A DNA stretch of 64,000 nucleotides from Mesobacterium_A hydrothermale. GTDB taxonomy: Bacteria; Pseudomonadota; Alphaproteobacteria; Rhodobacterales; Rhodobacteraceae. Position 1 is the first letter of the stretch; every line of letters begins with the position of its first letter. Of this stretch, positions 42,173 through 50,406 are shown piece after piece. The DNA is taken from positions 1 through 64,000 of the forward strand of contig NZ_JAYLLH010000023.1 of assembly GCF_035818635.1 (NCBI RefSeq), in the 5' to 3' direction. Made by a program: the position numbers and the translations under genes. The notes below the pieces were generated by a model that made no database searches, was not told the DNA's origin, and saw nothing but the letters and a program-made list of their open reading frames with translations.

Positions 42173-42184
42173 TTAACATGTTAA
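42173..42184. promoter_or_regulatory. Operator palindrome TTAACATGTTAA in the hpaF-hpaR region
   Basis: A perfect 12-bp palindrome of the kind bound by MarR-family regulators, 20 bases upstream of the hpaF start and 70 bases upstream of hpaR. It is AT-rich in a GC-rich context. Its position fits HpaR repression of both divergent transcripts. Confidence 0.65.
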
Positions 42185-42254
42185 TTTAAGGACACCCTGT
42201 CAACCATTTCCTTGCGTTGTCGCGGATTTTGGCACAGGACAGAGGAAGACGCGA

Positions 42255-42734
42255 ATGACAGATCCACGATATACCTTGACCCAAGACGACTTTCCCAAAG
42301 ACGGGCTTCAGTTTTCCGAAACCCGCCGGTCGTTGCCAATGGCCCTGCTGATGGCGCGCGAAGCGGTGATGGAACGGTTCCGTCCCATGCTTCACGCGCT
42401 GGAGTTGACCGAACAGCAATGGCGCGTGCTGCGGGTGTTGCAGGAAAGCCCGGGCAGCGATGCCACCCTGCTGGCACGCAAGGCCTGCATCCTGGCGCCG
42501 TCGCTGACCCGCATGCTGAAGGCACTGGAGGCCCGCACGCTGATCACCATCGCGCGTGACCCGTCCGATGCCCGCCGCATGATCCTGAGCCTGAGCGAGG
42601 AAGGCCATGCGCTGCTGAAAGGCGCGGCACAAGACAGCGCCCGGCTGTATGGCGAGATCGAAACCGCCATCGGGCGCGAACGCCTGCACCATCTGCTGGA
42701 CGAGATTGAGGCGTTGCTGGACCGGCTGGAGTAG
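42255..42734 (+). CDS. hpaR: MarR-family regulator of homoprotocatechuate degradation
   Basis: A 159-residue MarR-family repressor of the HpaR group. A winged helix covers about residues 45-115 (LTEQQWRVLRVLQES, LARKACILAPSLTRMLKALEARTLI, RDPSDARRMILSLSEEG). HpaR represses the hpa operon and is relieved by the aromatic substrate. It is divergent from hpaF across 102 bases that contain the TTAACATGTTAA palindrome. N-terminal QFSETRRSLPMALLMAREAVMERF is the dimerisation helix. No other regulator is present in the cluster. Confidence 0.93.
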   Translation: MTDPRYTLTQDDFPKDGLQFSETRRSLPMALLMAREAVMERFRPMLHALELTEQQWRVLRVLQESPGSDATLLARKACILAPSLTRMLKALEARTLITIARDPSDARRMILSLSEEGHALLKGAAQDSARLYGEIETAIGRERLHHLLDEIEALLDRLE

Positions 42735-42813
42735 CCACGGTCAGGAAACCCGCCATTGCCCTTTTTCGGCGCGCTTGCCACCATGGCCCCAGCAATCGCG
42801 AAAGGAATTCCCC

Positions 42814-44007
42814 ATGCGCCTTGCCGCCCTTCTGATCGGCCTGCTTTGTCTTGCCCTGCCCGCCGACGCGGAAACCCGCGTTGCGCTGGTGATCGGCAAT
42901 TCAGCCTACGAACGGGCAGGTCATTTGCCAAACGCAGCCAACGACGCGGTGCTGATTTCGCAAGGGTTGCGGTCGATGGGGTTCGATGTCACCGAATTGA
43001 CCGACCTTGATGAAGACGGAATGGGCGACGCGCTGGATGCCTTTGCCGCCAAGGCCGCCGCATCGGATGTGGCCGCGTTTTACTTTGCCGGCCATGGGAT
43101 GCAGTACGAACGGGTCAATTACCTGATCCCCGTCGATGCCAAACTGTCCAGCGCCGCCGCGATCCAGCGCGAAACCCTGTCGGTTGACCAGGTGATGCAG
43201 GCGCTGAACGCCGCGCCAATCTCGATGATCTTCCTCGATGCCTGCCGCAACAACCCCTTTGCCGAGGACCTGCTGTCCAAGGCGCAAAGCGAAGGCCGCA
43301 GCGTGAATGTCAGCCGCGGGCTGGCCGTGGTACAGGCCCAGGGCGACCAACTGGTGGTGTTTGCCACTTTGCCCAACGCGGTGGCCAGCGACGGCAGCCT
43401 TGGCAATTCGCCCTTTGCCCGCGCGCTCGACCGTCACATGAAGACCCCGGGGGTCGAGGTATCAGTGGTGATGAAACGTGTGACCGCCGATGTCATGGCC
43501 GAAACCGGTGGCGATCAGCGACCACAGCAACTGTCCCAGATGCAGCGCGAATTCTACTTCGCGGCACCACCCGGCGAAGCACCCCGTCCCGCCGTACCGG
43601 AACCGCTGCTGTCAGTCTATCCCGGCAAGGTCAGCGTGGGCGACGAGGTGGCGATGATCGCCGACCTGCCCCACGCCTGTGCGCCGTTCTTCTTTGCCCT
43701 GTCCCCCAGCGGCAAGTTCACCCCGATCCCGCGCCGATTCTTCAAGACGGTGGAACTGTCCAGCGGTCAGACACGCTATGAAATCTCGCCCGGGTCGCGC
43801 TATGGGTTGACCGTTTTGCCCGAGGACGAGAAAGGCCTCAACACCATCGGCTATATCTGCGAGCCGCCCGCAGGCACCGGCAACGACACCTTGAAAGCGC
43901 TGTTGCGGCAGGCGGTGGGCGCGGCCCGGCAAGGGTTGGAAGATGGCACGATCGAAGCCGCAGGCATCACCACGGGGTTTCAGGTGCGCCCCTTCACCAT
44001 TCGGTAA
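42814..44007 (+). CDS. Secreted caspase-like (C14) protease
   Basis: A 397-residue exported caspase-family protein. Residues 1-19 form a signal peptide (cleavage after ALPADA), so it acts in the periplasm. The caspase fold begins RVALVIGNSAYERAG. The catalytic dyad is His94 in FAGHGMQYE and Cys144 in FLDACRNNPF. The C-terminal ~150 residues form a separate beta-rich region of unknown role. It resembles prokaryotic orthocaspases, which cleave after basic residues. It is the first of four exported proteins in a cluster. AAAGGAA upstream supports the start. Confidence 0.9.
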   Translation: MRLAALLIGLLCLALPADAETRVALVIGNSAYERAGHLPNAANDAVLISQGLRSMGFDVTELTDLDEDGMGDALDAFAAKAAASDVAAFYFAGHGMQYERVNYLIPVDAKLSSAAAIQRETLSVDQVMQALNAAPISMIFLDACRNNPFAEDLLSKAQSEGRSVNVSRGLAVVQAQGDQLVVFATLPNAVASDGSLGNSPFARALDRHMKTPGVEVSVVMKRVTADVMAETGGDQRPQQLSQMQREFYFAAPPGEAPRPAVPEPLLSVYPGKVSVGDEVAMIADLPHACAPFFFALSPSGKFTPIPRRFFKTVELSSGQTRYEISPGSRYGLTVLPEDEKGLNTIGYICEPPAGTGNDTLKALLRQAVGAARQGLEDGTIEAAGITTGFQVRPFTIR

Positions 44008-44025
44008 CTGCGCCTGCAAACAGCG

Positions 44026-44679
44026 CTACTTGGTTGGCACCAGCACCAGCTGCACCCGCCGGTTGCGTTCCGCGTAAGGGTCAGAGGGCACCGCGAGTTG
44101 CGAAAACCCAAACCCGACAGATCGGATGCGATCTGGCGGCACGCCGGCGGTCAGCGCCACGAATTGTGCCACGCTTTCGGCGCGGCGACGCGACAGGTCG
44201 CTGTTGTACTCGACCGAGCCCTTGGCATCTGTGTGCCCCATGAACACAAGCCGATAATTGCGGAAATCGTCCTGCCGCAGCACGGTCGACAATTCGACCA
44301 GTTGCGGCATCTGGTCAGGACGGATCGCATCGGAATTCCTGTCGAACAGCACTTCCAGGTCGATCGACGGCAGCGGATCGCTAGGCTTGACCGATGCCGC
44401 GGCGCCGGTCGACGCCGGTTGCGGGGCCACGTCCTCTCGGTCGATGATGCCAAGGTTGACCACATCGTCAATGCTGAAGGTCACGTCGGATTTGAACCCG
44501 CTGTCGGCGCAAGAGGCGGGGTTCTTCAGGCAATCGGCCATACCGCTGCGCTTGTCGATCTTGGGGGCGGCGGGTTCAGACGTTCCACCCAGGTCGAAAT
44601 CGTCCAGCGTGATCACCGACTGCGCCCATCCGGGACTGGCCAACAAACAGGCGATGGCGGGGACGAATAGCGGTTTCAT
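44026..44679 (-). CDS. OmpA-family peptidoglycan-binding protein
   Basis: A 217-residue exported protein. A signal peptide ends at SPGWA (residue 19). A ~90-residue linker carries a Cys pair (DCLKNPASCAD), and residues ~105-215 form an OmpA-like domain (LEVLFDRNSDAIRPDQMPQL, FMGHTDAKGSVEYNSDLSRRRAESV, DPYAERNRRVQLVL) with the Asp and Arg used to hold diaminopimelate of peptidoglycan. There is no beta-barrel. It converges with the caspase gene (18 bases between stops) and diverges from the first SPGG protein (about 90 bases), so it is part of the same small cluster. Confidence 0.88.
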   Translation of the reverse strand: MKPLFVPAIACLLASPGWAQSVITLDDFDLGGTSEPAAPKIDKRSGMADCLKNPASCADSGFKSDVTFSIDDVVNLGIIDREDVAPQPASTGAAASVKPSDPLPSIDLEVLFDRNSDAIRPDQMPQLVELSTVLRQDDFRNYRLVFMGHTDAKGSVEYNSDLSRRRAESVAQFVALTAGVPPDRIRSVGFGFSQLAVPSDPYAERNRRVQLVLVPTK

Positions 44680-44768
44680 CGAAATCTCCGGTCTTGCAGT
44701 CGCGGGGTGACGCGAGGCTGGGCTTTGCTTTAACGTCGACAGTAAACCAGATGAAACCAGGATTCAAA

Positions 44769-46268
44769 ATGCGTGTTCTTCTGCCCTTTCTGGTGATTTG
44801 GCTGTGCGCGCTGTCCCCCGCCAGCCAAGCCGCCGATATCGCCATCGACAATACCCTTCTGCAACGCATGGCCGGACTGACACGGATGTATCCCGTTCAG
44901 GGGCCTGCATCGGTTCAGGGCCGGCGCACGCCGGTTTTTCTGGCCGCCCCCAGCGCCTACAGCGACGCCGCGCCGGACGGGCTTGTCGGCGTAGGCGAAA
45001 GCTATGACATCATCCGCTTTGACGGCCCGGTGGTTCAAGGCGACGCCGAGAAACTGGCCCAGGTGCTGCGCGCGCCCACCGGCCACCCCGCAAAGTTCAT
45101 CGTGTTCAACAGCCCGGGCGGCAATTTCCTGGAAGGCATCCGGATCGGAGAGGTCATCCAGGCCGATCTGGCCAGCCAGGATCCGTCGATCCGCGGGTTA
45201 TACGTGCTGAATGGCGACGGCTGTCATTCGGCCTGCGCCGTGGCCTTTACCATGGGGGCAGACAAGCGTTCGGACGACACAAGGTTCATCGAATACGGTG
45301 CTGCGGTGGGATTTCACATGCCTTACCTGTCCGGCGACAAGGGCGACGGGCAAATCCCGATCAACGAGGCGATGGACCTCGCCTATGAAATCACCGCCGC
45401 CTACAACGTCATCATCACCGAAGGGCTGTCGCCCCCGGTATTGCTGCGCGACGCGCTGCGGCATCGGTCGGCGGACAGCCTGTTCATCCTGAGCGGCAAT
45501 CTTCAGGCCTGGGCCTATGGATTTACGCCAGTGGCACGGAATCCGCTGATCCGGCCGCTTGGATGGTCTGGGATCACCCTGGCGGATGTGCAGGGGATGT
45601 GTTTTACCGCCTTTGCCGCCGGTCGCGGGTTCAAATCCGCTGCCGATCTGGAATTCGGGATTGTCGAAACCTATCCACACCCCGATGGCATGCTGCTGCA
45701 AGAGCTTGCCCAGCAGCTTGGCAGCGCCAGCGTCACCTTCACAACGCAAGGGGGCGCGCAATGCCAGATGTCCCTGCGCGACGACGGCACAATGGGCCTG
45801 CTGAGCTGGCAGGGAGGGGCGAATTGCCTGTCCGGGCGCGGCGGCCCGACACCCAGCATCGCCCCCTGCGCGTCCTTGCCCGGCGGGCTGAATACGGTGC
45901 GCGCTGCGCTTTTGGCCGATACCTTCGGCTGCAGCAACGGCGTGCAGGCGACCGCAGGGCTGAGCTGGTACAACGCGCTGAACAGCCCGCGCCTGCGGGA
46001 TGACATGGTTTTCCCGATCCGGCAGCAAACCCGTGTGCTGCGCAATGTCAGCCTGCGCGACGCACCTGCAACCGGCGGCCAGCGCCTGACGGTGCTTGAG
46101 GCCGGGCCGCAGACCTATGCGATCACCGGCTGCCGGGTGACGAATGACGATCAGGCGTTGTGGCTGCAACTGGCCACACCCGACGGCACCGGCTGGATCA
46201 GCGCGCGCTTTGCCGCGCCGCCCGACGATCTTAAGTGGAACAGCCCGTTTGTGCCGCAACGGCCCTAG
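44769..46268 (+). CDS. Periplasmic ClpP-fold (SPGG/SAC) protein with SH3-like C-terminus
   Basis: A 499-residue exported protein of a poorly characterised group (COG3904-like, from memory). A signal peptide covers residues 1-21. A ClpP/crotonase-like fold has FNSPGGNFLEG at 113-123, a Ser-Ala-Cys motif at 154-156 (GCHSACAVAF) and His183 in GFHMPY, giving a possible Ser154/His183 pair, an inference. Residues ~425-480 (RNVSLRDAPATGG, TGWISARF) look like a bacterial SH3 domain that would bind peptidoglycan. The start at 44769 is favoured by AGGA six bases upstream over ATG at 44751. Confidence 0.85.
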   Translation: MRVLLPFLVIWLCALSPASQAADIAIDNTLLQRMAGLTRMYPVQGPASVQGRRTPVFLAAPSAYSDAAPDGLVGVGESYDIIRFDGPVVQGDAEKLAQVLRAPTGHPAKFIVFNSPGGNFLEGIRIGEVIQADLASQDPSIRGLYVLNGDGCHSACAVAFTMGADKRSDDTRFIEYGAAVGFHMPYLSGDKGDGQIPINEAMDLAYEITAAYNVIITEGLSPPVLLRDALRHRSADSLFILSGNLQAWAYGFTPVARNPLIRPLGWSGITLADVQGMCFTAFAAGRGFKSAADLEFGIVETYPHPDGMLLQELAQQLGSASVTFTTQGGAQCQMSLRDDGTMGLLSWQGGANCLSGRGGPTPSIAPCASLPGGLNTVRAALLADTFGCSNGVQATAGLSWYNALNSPRLRDDMVFPIRQQTRVLRNVSLRDAPATGGQRLTVLEAGPQTYAITGCRVTNDDQALWLQLATPDGTGWISARFAAPPDDLKWNSPFVPQRP

Positions 46269-46272
46269 GGCA

Positions 46273-47709
46273 TCAGGAACTTGCCCGAGACATACCCTGA
46301 TTGCCGGCAGCGTCGCGCACGGCGTACCAAAGGGCGTTGCCCTCGACGCAGTGCGCAAGTTCGCCCTGAACCGCAGCGCTGAGCCCCGCATCGCGCTGGG
46401 TCTGGCAGGCGCGCGAACACCGCTGGACAAGGTCGCTGGCGCCAAGAAAGCTGACGCTGCCGGGATTGGTCAGCGTGACGGATGCGCCGCGGGCAATCTG
46501 CGAAACGACCTGCGTGTCGAACCCCGGCAGCTGCCGCAGATTGACGAATTCCTGCACGTTGATGATGCGCGCGCCGGGCGCGTTGAACCAGCATCCACGC
46601 TGCGCCAATTGGGCGGACGTCGGATCGGACCGAGCCGATTGCCCCGCCTCGGCATCCTGTTGGCGGCTGACCGCGTTGATCGCAGCCAGGGGCGTGGCGG
46701 GCGGCAGGATCGCCAGCATGTCCCGCACAAGGATGTTGAACGGCTCGATCATTGCCGTGTCCTCGGCGCAGCGGTCGGCGCCCCGTACGTTGCCTTCGAT
46801 ATCCGACGCGCCACAGATCACCATCCACGGATCATCGACCGGCCCGTCGAAACCCACCATGCATTCGTGCACCCCATCGCCGAACCGACTGCCCGACACC
46901 CGGAACCCGACACGGGCGTTGGGTTCGGCATAGGGCCGCGCGGCCGCCGGACCAAGCGTGGTGTCGTTGGGGTCATACCGGCTGTTCCAGATCGTCAGGT
47001 TGTCGCAAACCTGCACCGCCTGTGCCGGCCCAAGCACGCGGTTGACCTGCCAGCCATCGATCCCGATGCGCCAGCGCCCCGCCATACCCGTGGTGGTGAT
47101 GAAGAAAAAATCGTCGCCGCGATGGGAAAACATCCGTTCGATCAGATCGGCGGGGACCATCGTGTCGGTCTGGCCATTGCGCCCGTTGGACAGCCGGATG
47201 AATTCCAGCGAGGCATCGACCGCCAGATCGAAGCTGCGCTCGACCGCTGCGGCGTCGAACTGCCCATCGCGCCCCAGCGAAAGCTGCGGTCGGTGGAACC
47301 CCAGTTGCGCCGTGAAATGCATGTTGCGATGCGACGACCGCCCGTTGCCGACCCCTTCGTAGAAATAGCGCGTGCCGGACATGAACAGCACGGCGCAGGC
47401 CGACAGGCACTGGGCCCCTTCCGGCAGTCGGGTACCGATACCCACATCATAAAAATGCGCCGCGATGCGCATCGCCTCGGCAAAGCTGCCACCGGGACTG
47501 TCGAGGCAGACAACCTGATGCGCGGTGGTCGGGTCCAGCGGCTCGGGCCAGACGCCGTCAAGTGCCTTGACCTTTTCCAGGTCCCCTGCCGCGATCGCGC
47601 CGGTCAGCCTTGCTGGACAGGCCCGGCTGTCGCCTTTTGTCACTGTCGCAGCCTGCGACACGCCCGCCGCAAACAGGGTCAGCAAAAGGGCAAGGCAGGT
47701 CCGAAACAT
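46273..47709 (-). CDS. Periplasmic ClpP-fold (SPGG/SAC) protein, second copy
   Basis: A 478-residue exported protein distantly related to its neighbour. A signal peptide ends near residue 20. CLDSPGGSFAEAMRIA at 68-83, Ser103 in the motif CLSACAVLFMSG and His139 in LGFHRP match the neighbour's order (SPGG, xSAC, GFH). The C-terminal ~100 residues (GCWFNAPGARIINVQEFVNLRQLPG) resemble an SH3-like region. The gene converges with the 44769 gene, leaving four bases between stops. Low overall identity suggests ancient duplication. Confidence 0.85.
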   Translation of the reverse strand: MFRTCLALLLTLFAAGVSQAATVTKGDSRACPARLTGAIAAGDLEKVKALDGVWPEPLDPTTAHQVVCLDSPGGSFAEAMRIAAHFYDVGIGTRLPEGAQCLSACAVLFMSGTRYFYEGVGNGRSSHRNMHFTAQLGFHRPQLSLGRDGQFDAAAVERSFDLAVDASLEFIRLSNGRNGQTDTMVPADLIERMFSHRGDDFFFITTTGMAGRWRIGIDGWQVNRVLGPAQAVQVCDNLTIWNSRYDPNDTTLGPAAARPYAEPNARVGFRVSGSRFGDGVHECMVGFDGPVDDPWMVICGASDIEGNVRGADRCAEDTAMIEPFNILVRDMLAILPPATPLAAINAVSRQQDAEAGQSARSDPTSAQLAQRGCWFNAPGARIINVQEFVNLRQLPGFDTQVVSQIARGASVTLTNPGSVSFLGASDLVQRCSRACQTQRDAGLSAAVQGELAHCVEGNALWYAVRDAAGNQGMSRASS

Positions 47710-47843
47710 GGCGGTTCTCCGGGCAATCATGTCTTTGCAAGACTTGACCGACCCCGCGTGCCCGGGTCAACCACTGGTATTGAGACCGGCCCGGACCTGC
47801 ACCCCAGAGACACCGGGCAAGACGCCAACGCAAAGGACATGCG

Positions 47844-48656
47844 ATGCGCAAGATACTGTTCCTGACCGACCTGCACATGACCGACGCGGGCCAGACCATC
47901 ATCGGCCTTGACCCGGCAGAGCGGCTGGCCCGTGTGCTGGACCATGCCCTGGCCCACCATGGCGACGCGGCGCATGTTCTGATCCTGGGCGATCTTGCGC
48001 ACCACGGCCGCCCGGCGGAATATGAACGACTGGCCGCGGTGATGGCGCGCTGTCCGCTGCCGATCACAGCCACGCTGGGCAATCACGACAACCGCGCCAA
48101 TGCGCGGGCCGCGCTGCCGTGGCTTGCCCGTGACGATGCGGGGTTCGCGCAGGCCAGTTTCGGCTGGGGCGACACCCGCGTGATCGTGCTGGACACGCTG
48201 GACGAAGACGGCATCGCGCCGCATCACGGTGGCTACCTGTGCGGCACGCGGATGAACTGGCTGCGCCAGCAGTTGCACGAAACCCTGGAACCCAATCTTC
48301 TGGTCGCGCTACATCATCCGCCGCTGGTCACCGGATTCGACGGAATGGATGCGATCCACCTGTCCAACGCCCCGGAACTGGTCTCGATCTTGTCGCGGCA
48401 AGGGCGTCCGGCCCATCTGATCTGCGGGCATGTGCACCGCACCGTTTCCGGGCGGACCGGCGTGCTCAGCTATACCCTGTTGAAAAGCCCGTGCCACCAG
48501 ATGCCGATGAAACTGGGCCCGGGCAGCAGCGGCCTTTCGGTGGACGAACCGGGCGCCTATGGCATCGTTCTGTTGCACGACAGTGGGCCGATCGTGCATA
48601 CCGAAGATGTTTTCGATGCGCCAAGCTCTGTGGCCGAGGATCCGAAATCCGCCTGA
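47844..48656 (+). CDS. Calcineurin-like metallophosphoesterase (CpdA type)
   Basis: A 270-residue phosphodiesterase of the class III cyclic-nucleotide phosphodiesterase group. Metal motifs are FLTDLHM near 6-12, ILGDLAHHGRPAEY, LGNHDNR and the HxH motif GHVHRTVSG near 195, with ALHHPPL also conserved. Substrate could be cAMP, as for CpdA, or glycerophosphodiesters. It is the first gene after the SPGG cluster, in the opposite orientation to the second copy and with about 130 bases between them, so it is not clearly part of that cluster. Confidence 0.92.
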   Translation: MRKILFLTDLHMTDAGQTIIGLDPAERLARVLDHALAHHGDAAHVLILGDLAHHGRPAEYERLAAVMARCPLPITATLGNHDNRANARAALPWLARDDAGFAQASFGWGDTRVIVLDTLDEDGIAPHHGGYLCGTRMNWLRQQLHETLEPNLLVALHHPPLVTGFDGMDAIHLSNAPELVSILSRQGRPAHLICGHVHRTVSGRTGVLSYTLLKSPCHQMPMKLGPGSSGLSVDEPGAYGIVLLHDSGPIVHTEDVFDAPSSVAEDPKSA

Positions 48657-48693
48657 GCCTGTCAATATTGGTCTGTTGTCCAGGAATTTGCGC

Positions 48694-48720
48694 GCCTCTA
48701 GCCTGACAATTATTAGAGGC
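48694..48720 (+). promoter_or_regulatory. Inverted repeat overlapping the LuxR-gene ribosome site
   Basis: GCCTCTA (48694-48700) pairs with TAGAGGC (48714-48720) across 13 bases. The right arm contains the purines AGAGG, and the start codon follows at 48726. The stem would mask the ribosome-binding site. It may equally be a regulator site. Confidence 0.5.
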
Positions 48721-48725
48721 TTTGC

Positions 48726-49616
48726 ATGACCAACCAACGTACCAGACCAGTCGCGGGAACCGAACGTTTCATCCCTCAACACCTGCTTGAGTTCCTTGTG
48801 TCTCTGGAAACAACCCGAAGCACTAATGACGTTTGGGATCTGATCCTGGAACTGGCGCAGTCACTGCGTCTGACCGTGGTCGACTATGTCTATGCCACCG
48901 ACTTCCGCAACTGGGAGCAGGCACAGTTCATTCGCACCACGTTTGACAGCACGTGGCTCGACTACGTCAAACAGTTCCCGCACATCCGGCATACGTCGAA
49001 TTTCCGGATGCACGCGGTTCACAAGCTTACACCGATCATGGTGGGACCCGCGTATCTTGATGAAATGGGCGACATCAGCCCGGAAAAGCGTCGCCACGTC
49101 ATGCTGTCTGCGAAAATGGGGCTACAAGCCGGCGTGGGTTTCCCCTTGCGCATGGGCGATCCGGGACAGGCGGCGGTCCTGGCCTTCGGTGGCGATTTCA
49201 CCCGCGCGGAGTTTGACGCGCTGATGGCCGAACATGGCTGGACGCTGCATGCCGCGGCACTTAGCGCCCATACCCGCTATACCGAGTTGTTCAAAGCCGA
49301 GTTCATCGAGCGGAACGAATTGACCGAAAAGCAGAAAGAACTTGTGCGGCTGGTAGGCCAGGGTCTGATGGACAAGCAAATCGCACATGAGTTGGGGATA
49401 TCGTTTTCCGCCGTGCGCCAGCGGCTAGCCGCCGTGCAGCAGAAGACCGGCGCACAGAACCGCGCCGATCTGGCTGCGCTGGCGATGCGCGTGGGACTGG
49501 TGGCCGACCCGCTGATCCGCGACCACCGCGACGATCTGACCGTTTTCCTGAGCATGGGGGACGGCAAGACCGGGCGAGAGGTACGCCCCGAACCGCCGGC
49601 GACCGCCGCGGAATAG
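48726..49616 (+). CDS. LuxR-family regulator (solo), divergent ligand domain
   Basis: A 296-residue LuxR-type protein. Residues ~20-190 form an autoinducer-binding-like domain, and residues ~200-260 the GerE-type HTH (LTEKQKELVRLVGQGLMDKQIAHELGISFSAVRQRLAAVQQKTGAQNRADL). Key pocket residues of acyl-homoserine-lactone receptors are partly missing: the Asp of the DPV motif and the second Trp cannot be found, though the first Trp and the Gly (GLQAGVGFP) are. There is no luxI nearby. It may sense another signal or act without one. Confidence 0.88.
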   Translation: MTNQRTRPVAGTERFIPQHLLEFLVSLETTRSTNDVWDLILELAQSLRLTVVDYVYATDFRNWEQAQFIRTTFDSTWLDYVKQFPHIRHTSNFRMHAVHKLTPIMVGPAYLDEMGDISPEKRRHVMLSAKMGLQAGVGFPLRMGDPGQAAVLAFGGDFTRAEFDALMAEHGWTLHAAALSAHTRYTELFKAEFIERNELTEKQKELVRLVGQGLMDKQIAHELGISFSAVRQRLAAVQQKTGAQNRADLAALAMRVGLVADPLIRDHRDDLTVFLSMGDGKTGREVRPEPPATAAE

Positions 49617-49674
49617 CGCATCCCCCCTTGCCACCACGGCCCGATGCCGTAGCCTGCCAGGCGGAGGTTCCGCC

Positions 49675-50406
49675 ATGGCAGGCCAACGCGACATATCCCG
49701 CGAACATCCGGCCTTTCGTACAGAAGGGCTGACCAAGACGTACGGCAGCGGCGGCGCGGCGGTGCACGCGCTGCGCGGGGTCGATCTTGAAATCCCGACC
49801 GGGGAAATGGTGGTGCTGCTGGGGCCTTCGGGCAGCGGCAAGTCGACGCTGCTGAACATCCTAGGTGGGCTGGACCGACCCAGCAGTGGCAGGGCCTGGT
49901 TCGAAGGCCAGCAACTGACCTCGATGAACGACACGCAGTTGACCCGCTATCGGCGCGACCATGTGGGGTTCGTGTTCCAGTTCTACAACCTGATGCCGTC
50001 GCTGAACGCGCTGGAAAACGTCGAACTGGTGACCGAGATCGCCAGCGACCCGATGACCGCGGCAGAGGCCCTGGACATCGTGGGCTTGAAAGACCGCCAG
50101 ACACATTTTCCGTCGGAAATGTCCGGCGGGGAACAGCAGCGCGTGGCCATCGCCCGCGCCATCGCCAAGCGCCCGACGGTGCTGTTTTGCGACGAACCCA
50201 CCGGCGCGCTGGACAGCACGACCGGGCGCGCCGTGCTGCGGGTCTTGCGCGATGTGAACGAAAACCTGGGCACCACGGTTTTGATCGTCACCCACGCCGC
50301 CGCCACGGCGGACATGGCCCACAGGGTGATCCATTTCGCCGACGGTGCGATCAGGGAAACCGTGGTCAACAAGACCCGCCTGTCCCCAGAGGAGATCGCG
50401 TGGTGA
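49675..50406 (+). CDS. ABC transporter ATP-binding protein (LolD/MacB-type)
   Basis: A 243-residue ATPase. Walker A GPSGSGKST near 50-58, Q-loop in FVFQFYNLMP, signature MSGGEQQRVAIARAI, Walker B VLFCDEPTGALD, and H-loop VTHAA are all intact. The SGGEQQRVA signature and VHALRGVDLEI opening fit the MacB/LolD/FtsE group that pairs with FtsX-fold permeases. The stop overlaps the start of the permease gene (GTGA), and a periplasmic adaptor follows, so the three form a MacAB/DevABC-like exporter. Confidence 0.95.
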   Translation: MAGQRDISREHPAFRTEGLTKTYGSGGAAVHALRGVDLEIPTGEMVVLLGPSGSGKSTLLNILGGLDRPSSGRAWFEGQQLTSMNDTQLTRYRRDHVGFVFQFYNLMPSLNALENVELVTEIASDPMTAAEALDIVGLKDRQTHFPSEMSGGEQQRVAIARAIAKRPTVLFCDEPTGALDSTTGRAVLRVLRDVNENLGTTVLIVTHAAATADMAHRVIHFADGAIRETVVNKTRLSPEEIAW

